NCBI GenBank assembly: GCA_045540275.1
Contig: JAZQGX010000291.1
Span: 34,197 to 98,196, forward strand
Direction: 5' to 3'
DNA: 64,000 bases
DNA from: RGIG8368 sp045540275
GTDB lineage: Bacteria; Verrucomicrobiota; Kiritimatiellia; RFP12; UBA1067
The notes under the pieces were generated by a model. It made no database searches and was not told where the DNA came from. It saw only the letters and a list, made by a program, of their open reading frames with translations. The stretch's first letter is position 1. Every line of letters starts with the position of its first letter. The position numbers and the translations under genes were made by a program. Of the stretch, positions 57,620 to 64,000 are shown one piece after another.

Positions 57620-59404
57620 TCATCTTTCGTTTACCCGTTGCCTAAACCATGCATCAGCCACAGCGTCGCGTTGACCTGGACGATCGTTTGCCTCCATGCT
57701 CGGATCGGTCGGCGGCGGAACATCACCGGAACCCATGCCCGCTCCATTATCAGACGCTTCCGCGAGTCTGTCTTTCAACCCGCCGCCTGAGGTGCCATCG
57801 TCTGACGCCTCCTTGTAATCACCTAGCTTGTCGGTGTCTGGCACGACAATCTGGCGCGCGCCGCCTTCACATTCCACGACATCCGTTCCATCGGAATCTC
57901 TAGCAGGGGCCACATCACTGACATACGCCGTTGTCGGCTCTTCGACTTCGCGATGCGAAACCGTGTCGGCAGAGCGTTCTCCAATCACGGAACCATCCTC
58001 TGGGTTCCTTTCATATTCAGGCAGCGCGTATTTATCTTTGACAGCATCCTCATCTATGTTTCCAGACTCATCCATTACACCCTGTTTTTTCAATTCGTCA
58101 TCAGTCGTGTAATAATTGCTTCCCTCGTTGAAACGGTGGTCGCTATCCTCAACCCTTGCCAATTCTGTCCCCTCGTCCAATGTAACCTTCTCCCATCCCT
58201 CGCCGGAGGATATAGTATCCATTGCTTTGTCATATAATTCACGGTGTCGGTCATCGTCTTGCCCAGCTTCGGCCACATCATTTTTCATCAAGTCGTCATA
58301 CATCTCATTGGCGACCTGAGCTTCACGATAAACCTCGTCAGTGACTTCTTCCGATGGTTCTACAAGCGATTCGAACTTCCCCGAATCATTCTCCTCCCTC
58401 TCGTCATTTGATTCTGGCGGCATTTCCGTCTCCTCCAAGGCCGCCGCATCTTCTGTCGCCAATTCTTCTTGGGGGGAGGCATCAACGGACTCGTCCAACG
58501 GTTCTGCAGTTTCGTCATCAGCAGATTCTTGCGTTTCTTGTGACTCCGACTCCTGCTCTGCCTGCTCTTGCGCCTCCCGTGCTTCACGGTCGGCTTGTTC
58601 CTGCGCCTCGCGCTCCGCCGCCTCCGCCTTGGCCTGTTCTTCTTCTGCCTCTCGCAGGGCTTCTTCGCCCGCCTTCTCCGCCTCGAGCGCGGCGCGTTCC
58701 GCATCTTCGCTGGCCGATTCCGCTTCCTTCGCCTGCTCTGCCGCCGCCTCTGCCGCCTGTTCTGAGACTTCCTGCGCTTGTTCGGATGCCGCGTCTGCCG
58801 CACCCGCAGCATCGCCTGCAGCATCAGCAAGCGCTTGTGCGTCACTTGCAGCATCCTTGGCCTCGTTCACCGCGGCATCCACGGCGGCGGCATCCGTCAT
58901 ATCAACATCTTTAAGCCGTTCCACCGCCTGCTCTGCATCTCGCGCCGCCGCCGCATCGTCCGCCGTGTCGGAAGCCGCATCGGCCTTCTCGTCAGTCGCA
59001 TCCTCGACTTTCTCGGCCTCTTCAACCGCCTCTTCGGCAGCAGCTACATCCTCTTCAATCGCCGCCTCTTCCTCCTGAACCTCTTTCTGAAAATCTTCCG
59101 CTATCGCATCTTCCGATGCCCCGTCTTCAATCGGTGCGTCATCGTCTGCCGACACATCCTCCGCAAGCGGCTCAGACTCTGCGGCGCCATCATCAGACCA
59201 GGAGTCAGACATGTCGGAGCTCTCTTCGCTCAACTCGGAAAATGAATCTTGTGAATCGTCATACGAAGCGTCAGATGAAGAATCCGAGAAAAAGTCGCCT
59301 GAAGAGTCGGACGAGGTGGCAGATGAAAAATCAGAAGAGCTATCCGACGACACATCGGATGAGGTGTCAACACTTGAAGAGCTGTCGTCCGTATCGTCGC
59401 ACAT
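57620..59404 (-). CDS. Extremely acidic Ser/Asp- and Ala/Glu-rich protein, possible C-terminal toxin-like domain
   Basis: The 594-aa protein has three parts. Residues 1-75 are almost only Ser and Asp. Residues 80-330 are a long Ala/Glu coiled coil (EAEREAQEQADREAREAQEQ and similar). Residues 335-594 look folded: GWEKVTLDEGTELARVED, RFNEGSNYYTTDDELKK, EEPTTAYVSDVAPARDSDG, EGGARQIVVPDTDKLGD. The last part recalls the layout of TNT/ADP-ribosyl-transferase-like toxin domains (LARV-x-D...RF..., then PTxxYVxxVAPA and a GG-x-x-Q tail), but this is only a resemblance. The ATG sits nine bases from GGAGG in the end of the ATPase gene. Confidence 0.5.
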   Translation of the reverse strand: MCDDTDDSSSSVDTSSDVSSDSSSDFSSATSSDSSGDFFSDSSSDASYDDSQDSFSELSEESSDMSDSWSDDGAAESEPLAEDVSADDDAPIEDGASEDAIAEDFQKEVQEEEAAIEEDVAAAEEAVEEAEKVEDATDEKADAASDTADDAAAARDAEQAVERLKDVDMTDAAAVDAAVNEAKDAASDAQALADAAGDAAGAADAASEQAQEVSEQAAEAAAEQAKEAESASEDAERAALEAEKAGEEALREAEEEQAKAEAAEREAQEQADREAREAQEQAEQESESQETQESADDETAEPLDESVDASPQEELATEDAAALEETEMPPESNDEREENDSGKFESLVEPSEEVTDEVYREAQVANEMYDDLMKNDVAEAGQDDDRHRELYDKAMDTISSGEGWEKVTLDEGTELARVEDSDHRFNEGSNYYTTDDELKKQGVMDESGNIDEDAVKDKYALPEYERNPEDGSVIGERSADTVSHREVEEPTTAYVSDVAPARDSDGTDVVECEGGARQIVVPDTDKLGDYKEASDDGTSGGGLKDRLAEASDNGAGMGSGDVPPPTDPSMEANDRPGQRDAVADAWFRQRVNER

Positions 59405-59407
59405 GGG

Positions 59408-62089
59408 TTACACCCTCCTTTCTAGCGTTGCACGTATCGTTGCATCTGAAAGTTTTATGGAGGTTTCGTATTTGATCTTTCGCAAAAAATGCATCCTTGC
59501 GCATTTCGCAAGCGGCTTCGTAAGCGGTTCATCATTTAACTCTGCGGCAATCAGCCGGGAGATATGGGAGTACACGTCCCTCAATTTCTTCTGTTCACTC
59601 GTTTGCAACGTGAAGTTGCGGGAATAGATGCGCCTTGCGATTTCACGGGCAAGGGCACGGCAGCTGAAGTCGCATCTGCCTCCGCACTCCGCCGCATACG
59701 CACACTCGGGGTACGGCATGAGCATCTTCTCCTTACCGTTCCAATAGGTCGTGCGTTCCTTGATGGATTCGTCTGAGAGGGAAATCGAAATGTTGTTGGC
59801 CGCTCGATAGTCCTCGGTCTTTACCTCTTCTGGCTCTTCAAGACGGTCGAAGAAAAGCATAGCCTCGCCAGGACGCAGACGCGCCAAGCGTTGAGTCTGA
59901 ACCTCCGACATGTTGGTGCTGTCTGAAAGTATCTCCTTGTCCTCTCGTTCGACAAGACGAAACGCCAACTTGATGTTTGTGAGCGCAACGACATCCGTGC
60001 CGACTTTGCGCGGCGACTGGTCTGCAACTACAAGCCCGACGCCATATGAGCGAATCTCGGCAAGCATACGTTTCACCAATCCCTTGGCGATTGCGCTTGG
60101 ATCGGCAGCCCCCTCGCATACTTTTGAGTCTGAATCAAGCAACACATGCGCTTCTTCAAGCAAGATGACATTGCGGAGCTTGCCATCGCCGACATAGTTC
60201 CTATTGACATACGACAATATACTCAACAAAAGTAACGCAATGATCAATGCCTTCTGGTCGCCGTTTTCGATTGCCGCAAGCTCTATGATCGTTGGCTTTG
60301 TAAGAATGTCCTCTATAGGTACGCTGCTGTAGTTATCAAACAGGTTGACGAGGCTGTTGAGCCGCACAAGGCCCGCCCGTCCAATGTTCTTTGCATCGCC
60401 CGTATAGCCAATTGCGTCAAAAGTATGTTGAAAGGCCTTGATGAAGTCCTGAATGTTGAAGATATTCCCCTTGTCATCAGTCGTGTAGGTATCGAGCCAG
60501 CGGAAGTCGGAATAGCAATTGTTCACCGCCTCTTCAAATATCTTATCCAGAGGCGTGGACATCGTAACTGCCGCCGCAAAAGCTGTCTTAAGGACTGATT
60601 TGTAACTTTCAAGCGTCACGTTCTTTGGCGGCACAAACGGATTGAACACGAATGGCGATATGAAATTCTTTCCGGGCGTAAACACCTGAATGTCAGGGAT
60701 GCTCTGTATGAGCGCTCGGTATTCATTCTTGGCGGGTTCAATAACAAGGAATGGAATACGGTGCTGTTTCCAGAGGCGGTCAAGAAGACTCACAGAAAAC
60801 GTGGTTTTGCCAGATCCGGGGGTTCCGACGACAAGCATGTGCTTCGTTAAATCGCGTAGCGAAAAACCTATTGTGTCACCTCGTGATGAACTTTTTAATC
60901 GTCCAACTGTAATATCGCCCGCATTGATAATACCATCGGCGTAAGTCTTGCCATCTTTCCCCGCCTTGTTTACGACAAGGCCTGCAGAGACAAGTGGGCT
61001 GCCGATGGGAAGACGAAAGAAAGTTGAAGCCTCCTCCGCCGTGATAACAAACGGCAACCGCCAAAATGGCGCATACGATCCTCTGCGCTCAGTTTGCCAA
61101 ATTTCGGGACGACGATCTCGTTCTATTAGGTATTCATTCGCAGCCCATGGAAGCGAAAGCACAAGCCCCCTGAAGTCGAAGTCTTGTTGAGGAATATCGA
61201 CGAACCGCCCGGCAACATTGCCATCCGATGCGCCGTTGAGCAAGCCATACACCGCGCTTGACACGGCACCGACAGCATCCTTCTGCCCCATCACGAGAAC
61301 ATTGTAGGAGAACAGCGGGGCGTTTTTCTGCGCGGAATAGTATTGGTAAAGCCCCGATTCCTTTTCTGCTAGCGCAAAGGCCACATTACCCATACCCTGG
61401 TCTCGAATTCCTTTGCTTAATGTTCCAAGCGCAGTTGACATTCGATCAATAGCCACCGTTTCTTGCGGGGAGAAGGATGTCGGAATCAACTGGAACGAAA
61501 CTGCACATCCCGGATAATCTGTGAGTGTGTTACTGATCCGGCTCAAGTCAAGGTCATTCACTAGAATACGGTCAAACGAATAGCACTCCGGCAAAACCTG
61601 ATTCTGTAAGGAGGTAACAGTTTCATCTCTGCAAAATGCCTTGCATACACCTTCCGTCACACGACTTATCTCATTTTCAAGTTCAGAAAATTGGATTTCC
61701 TTGAACTCGTACTTTCCAAGATTCAACGACGAACGCACGATTGCGAGCATATCAGAAAGACCAGCTTCCAGTGCGCCCTTGTCAGCATGAATCATGCGCA
61801 GAATGACAAACAAACGGATGTTAGCCCGATACGCCTGGTTAACGGCCTCGCTTGTAGTCCAAAGGATTTCAATACTCGCATCACTGACAGCGACATTCTT
61901 GCATCCTTGGAATATCTGTCCAAGAAGATTTTCAGCATCTCGCCTGTATGCCACAACAAGTGCTGACGCCGTCTTATCAGGGTCTTCACCCCCACCCCCG
62001 ATGATTGAAACATCGGGGATGGAAGTGATTTCAAGCGACAGCGCACCAGCAAACTGGCCGTCAGCAAGTTCTATGCTTGATATGCTCAT
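59408..62089 (-). CDS. HerA/VirB4-superfamily ATPase (DUF87-like)
   Basis: The 893-aa protein has an N-terminal alpha/beta domain (1-300) and the linker AEEASTFFRLPIGSPLVSAG. The ATPase core has Walker A VVGTPGSGKTTFSVSLL (near 420), IPFLVIEPAKNEYRALI, Walker B NVILLEEAHVLLDSD (near 645), and IRSYGVGLVVADQSPRKVGTDVVALTNIKLAFRL. A Cys cluster CAYAAECGGRCDFSC (near 795-810) is followed by a helical tail. HerA-type rings pump DNA or protein and often pair with nucleases; none is adjacent. VirB4-like relatives drive secretion. It starts 23 bp after the membrane-protein gene. Confidence 0.72.
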   Translation of the reverse strand: MSISSIELADGQFAGALSLEITSIPDVSIIGGGGEDPDKTASALVVAYRRDAENLLGQIFQGCKNVAVSDASIEILWTTSEAVNQAYRANIRLFVILRMIHADKGALEAGLSDMLAIVRSSLNLGKYEFKEIQFSELENEISRVTEGVCKAFCRDETVTSLQNQVLPECYSFDRILVNDLDLSRISNTLTDYPGCAVSFQLIPTSFSPQETVAIDRMSTALGTLSKGIRDQGMGNVAFALAEKESGLYQYYSAQKNAPLFSYNVLVMGQKDAVGAVSSAVYGLLNGASDGNVAGRFVDIPQQDFDFRGLVLSLPWAANEYLIERDRRPEIWQTERRGSYAPFWRLPFVITAEEASTFFRLPIGSPLVSAGLVVNKAGKDGKTYADGIINAGDITVGRLKSSSRGDTIGFSLRDLTKHMLVVGTPGSGKTTFSVSLLDRLWKQHRIPFLVIEPAKNEYRALIQSIPDIQVFTPGKNFISPFVFNPFVPPKNVTLESYKSVLKTAFAAAVTMSTPLDKIFEEAVNNCYSDFRWLDTYTTDDKGNIFNIQDFIKAFQHTFDAIGYTGDAKNIGRAGLVRLNSLVNLFDNYSSVPIEDILTKPTIIELAAIENGDQKALIIALLLLSILSYVNRNYVGDGKLRNVILLEEAHVLLDSDSKVCEGAADPSAIAKGLVKRMLAEIRSYGVGLVVADQSPRKVGTDVVALTNIKLAFRLVEREDKEILSDSTNMSEVQTQRLARLRPGEAMLFFDRLEEPEEVKTEDYRAANNISISLSDESIKERTTYWNGKEKMLMPYPECAYAAECGGRCDFSCRALAREIARRIYSRNFTLQTSEQKKLRDVYSHISRLIAAELNDEPLTKPLAKCARMHFLRKIKYETSIKLSDATIRATLERRV

Positions 62090-62112
62090 GCCGATTTGCT
62101 TGATAGCACAAA

Positions 62113-62814
62113 TTATGACAGCTTCTTCTGCTTGAGCAGGGCGCGCATCGCTTTACAGGCTTCGTCGGCAACTCCAGTGTCATAGACCGAGCAGACCGTG
62201 GCTTCGCCCCCCGTGTTCCGCAAGACAAATGTCTCGGAATGCGCACGCAAAGTAGGATGCGGCTTGCCTGTTTGACGGTCATAAACCTGTTCATCTTGCG
62301 ATTCCGTCTTAACGCTGACAACATCTTTGTAGAAATACTCTTCTGTACCCTCCCGATAGAGATCGGAAATAAGCGAGAATATCCTGTAATAGAAGTGAAT
62401 GGAATGTTCCGAGAAATAAAAACCAGAAACCTTCACTTCTGGAGAACGCCAGCATCCATCTTTCCCTTGCACATCTTGAATTCCCTTTAAATCTCCTCCC
62501 AGGACGGTCTTTCCAAGTTGGTATCCCCAAAACTCAATCGGCTTTGCCATGTTGACCTCTTCTTCCTCGATTCCCAGTTTCGTCAATGCACGAGATTTGA
62601 GATCGTCAAGAGCTGATGACGCTTGCGCGTCTATTTCAGCGGCAGTAGGTCGGCCGCCATACTGCAAGACTCCGACAACCACGGCGAGTACAATTGCCAG
62701 AATGCCCACTACCGGCTTAGTCAGAATGCCGATAATGCCTACTGCAACGAGGAGAAGAAGAAACTTCGGAGACGGTTTCGCCTTGAAGAACTTCCTATTT
62801 TTTTTATAGTCCAT
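62113..62814 (-). CDS. Membrane protein heading the HerA/SPFH operon
   Basis: The Met used (MDYKKNRKFF) has AAGGA nine bases upstream; the longer frame adds an unlikely Cys/Phe-rich tract. The 233-aa product has a basic N-terminus, two membrane helices (about 19-35 and 36-52: FLLLLVAVGIIGILTKPVVGILAIVLAVVVGVLQYGG) and a soluble beta-rich C-terminal domain. That domain includes PIEFWGYQLGKTVLGGDLKGIQ, IHFYYRIFSLISDLYREGTEEYFYKDVVSV and TLRAHSETFVLRNTGGEATVC. The last part looks like a PH-like/lipid-binding fold, a guess. Unknown family. Confidence 0.55.
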   Translation of the reverse strand: MDYKKNRKFFKAKPSPKFLLLLVAVGIIGILTKPVVGILAIVLAVVVGVLQYGGRPTAAEIDAQASSALDDLKSRALTKLGIEEEEVNMAKPIEFWGYQLGKTVLGGDLKGIQDVQGKDGCWRSPEVKVSGFYFSEHSIHFYYRIFSLISDLYREGTEEYFYKDVVSVKTESQDEQVYDRQTGKPHPTLRAHSETFVLRNTGGEATVCSVYDTGVADEACKAMRALLKQKKLS

Positions 62815-63113
62815 TTCTGTTTTCCTTTGTTTGTTTCCGCACCTTACTTTGAAAAGACAAGCCACCAAAGGCGCGAAAAAGAAAACGTGGCGTGCCTTAC
62901 AAAATCCATGTTTCAGAAGAGGCACGACCAAGCGCCCTATGAAAAACACGAACAGAAGACACGCCACGCAGAATACACTACGTGACGCATCTCACATATC
63001 CGGCTCTTCATATGAAATTTTGGTCGTTTTCTTCTGAAGCCAAATACGCAAGATTGCGTACGTTGTATGGGTTAGCTTTCGCACCCCATACATACTCTCA
63101 CTCCGGAGCGAGC

Positions 63114-63135
63114 GGCGCGTTGAGGACAACGCGCC
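63114..63135. repeat. REP-like perfect hairpin
   Basis: GGCGCGTT, GAGGAC, AACGCGCC: a perfect 8-bp stem and a 6-base loop without a T tract. I recall similar palindromes as scattered elements in environmental genomes; only one copy is in this window. Confidence 0.5.
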
Positions 63136-63168
63136 CTACCGTTTCATCCGTGGAGAAGCCGGCCACTA

Positions 63169-63198
63169 TCCTCCTTCGCTCTCCGAGACTACGGAGGA
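63169..63198 (-). repeat. Dispersed palindromic element, copy B
   Basis: On the minus strand TCCTCC, GTAGTCTCGGAGAGCGAA, GGAGGA. It shares the GTAG...GCGAA frame with copy A. The stem pair A-T of copy A is T-A here, so pairing is kept although both bases changed. Confidence 0.6.
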
Positions 63199-63410
63199 CT
63201 GGCGACCGGTATATCGTTTCAATCAGTTCTCTTTTCTTCCTTTCATTGTCTGGTTACTGATGTGAAAATTGTTGTTGCATATTATACACCAATATCGACC
63301 TTCGATGCAAGACTTCGTCGATTTCTCGTAGCCACCAATGGACCCTCGCAAACTATCACTGTACAACAGTTGCTCATTCGACTAACCGATTACACATCTC
63401 GGGCAATCGG

Positions 63411-64000
63411 TCAGTTTTCCCGCCAGAACTCCCTTAAATACTCGGCGTAACCCCAGGACAGCACCGTCCGCTCTCCTTCCGCGGCGGAATAAAGCACCAC
63501 ATCGGGATGACGGATTCCGTTGAACCAGCTCTGCTGCGCGAACGAATAACACCCGAGCCCTCCGAACACCACCGTATCGCCGATCTCAAGCGGCCGCTTG
63601 AACCGGTATTCGCCGATCACGTCTCCGGCAAGACACGAGACGCACCCGAGAATCGTCGTGCGTCCCGATTCCGACTGCGCCGGTTCCAGCACGTCGGCCC
63701 GCATATCGAAAAGCAGCAGATCGGTCGCATGGCACGACGCCGACACGTCCAATACCGCGATATCCTTATCTTTGCGGCGGATCACATCGAGAACGTGCGC
63801 GACGAGCGACCCCGAATACCTCACCATGTATTCGCTCGGCTCGATCATCACCTCAAAATCCCCGAGCGCCTTGAGCGCCTTCACCGCGGCGACCGCCCGC
63901 GGCGTCGCGAACGCAGGATCGTTCACGACCTCTCCGCCGCCGAGGTTGATCCAGCGAAGCCGGGGGCAGAGAGCCGAGAGTTTAGACCCGGCGATGAGCC
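63411..64000 (-). CDS. nspC: Carboxynorspermidine decarboxylase (partial, 5' end outside the window)
   Basis: PLP-dependent decarboxylase that makes norspermidine or spermidine from the carboxy form, the aspartate-semialdehyde route to polyamines. The last 196 codons are present. LRWINLGGGEVVN is the phosphate-binding glycine loop. EVMIEPSEYMV, VAHVLDVIRR, AVLDVSASCHATDLLLF, CLAGDVIGEYRF (catalytic Cys-x-x-x-D), and CYSFAQQSWFNGIRHPDVVLY follow the NspC/alanine-racemase-like C-terminal pattern. The lysine-containing N-terminal part lies beyond the right edge. No polyamine partner gene is visible. Confidence 0.85.
   Translation of the reverse strand, partial: LIAGSKLSALCPRLRWINLGGGEVVNDPAFATPRAVAAVKALKALGDFEVMIEPSEYMVRYSGSLVAHVLDVIRRKDKDIAVLDVSASCHATDLLLFDMRADVLEPAQSESGRTTILGCVSCLAGDVIGEYRFKRPLEIGDTVVFGGLGCYSFAQQSWFNGIRHPDVVLYSAAEGERTVLSWGYAEYLREFWREN

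Larger units (their letters stand above)
62815..63410. other. Non-coding gap with inverted repeats
   Basis: No supported gene. It holds a perfect hairpin TACGCAA-GA-TTGCGTA near 63047, GTATGGG/CCCATAC arms (63066-63092), the REP-like hairpin at 63114-63135 and element copy B. The promoter of the HerA/SPFH operon must lie in it but could not be picked out with confidence. Confidence 0.55.

Noticed and set aside
58341..59078. A long Ser/Ala/Cys-rich open frame opposite the acidic protein gene
   Set aside because: It is the mirror of the Asp/Glu/Ala-rich coding sequence. No ribosome site and no folded-protein pattern. The minus-strand frame has an ideal site embedded in the preceding gene.
1..64000. 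rRNA and tRNA genes
   Set aside because: No 16S/23S/5S signature stretches or tRNA TPsiC-loop patterns noticed in the intergenic gaps; a covariance-model scan would settle it.

Overview
The window reads as chromosome of a strictly anaerobic, Gram-negative-type bacterium, most likely a gut or sediment member of the PVC group (Kiritimatiellota/Lentisphaerota-like). This placement is inferred from gene content and was not tested by a search. The supporting content is an RND pump, MurA, [FeFe]-hydrogenases, AdhE, a Gfo/Idh/MocA oxidoreductase with a Tat-like leader, an SGNH (DUF4886-like) hydrolase, a CBM9-like protein and a zinc-finger protein of unknown family. No rRNA, tRNA or CRISPR array was seen. 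Almost all genes lie on the minus strand.

Region 1 (1-33 kb) is housekeeping. From right to left on the minus strand: a Gfo/Idh/MocA oxidoreductase; zinc-finger protein-ribBA-mnmE; a divergent pair of a small HTH-like protein and an XRE/degenerate-ImmA regulator; guaB-antiporter-polyprenyl synthase-M20 peptidase; infC-tkt-murA-ETF:QO-like; dnaN-DUF212-CBM9-like-recN-parvulin-argJ; and SGNH hydrolase-MFP-RND-phosphatase-nadD-HNH. One aldolase gene is on the plus strand. Two details stand out: MurA carries Asp where fosfomycin-sensitive enzymes carry Cys, and infC appears to start at AUC behind a structured leader.

Region 2 (33.4-45.4 kb) is a defence and rearrangement island, partly AT-rich. 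It holds a Gabija-like pair (OLD-family nuclease plus small UvrD-like helicase). A translationally coupled 20-codon ORF, a 131-aa protein, a membrane coiled-coil protein and a GIY-YIG protein follow that pair. Next come a PstI/BsuBI-type restriction-modification pair, a Fic protein, and several amino- or carboxy-terminal stubs of other R-M genes. An 82-bp direct repeat brackets the Fic unit. The island abuts hisH-hisF, an internally deleted guaA, a 55-aa Fis-type HTH gene with a textbook sigma-54 promoter, and a truncated DUF5060-like gene.

Region 3 (45.5-54.1 kb) is fermentative and hydrogen metabolism: a group-B-like [FeFe]-hydrogenase, a sensory (group-C-like) [FeFe]-hydrogenase with PAS domain, a SpoIIE-type phosphatase, two small [2Fe-2S] proteins, an APH-fold kinase and AdhE. 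The set looks like a hydrogen- or redox-sensing module joined to electron disposal.

Region 4 (54.1-63.4 kb) is repeat-rich non-coding DNA flanking a six-gene operon I cannot assign to a known system: a membrane protein, a HerA/VirB4-like ATPase, a very acidic Ser/Asp- and Ala/Glu-rich protein, an SPFH protein with zinc ribbons, a membrane protein, and a zinc-ribbon/TPR protein. This is the best candidate for an undescribed system. The window ends inside a carboxynorspermidine decarboxylase (nspC-like) gene.
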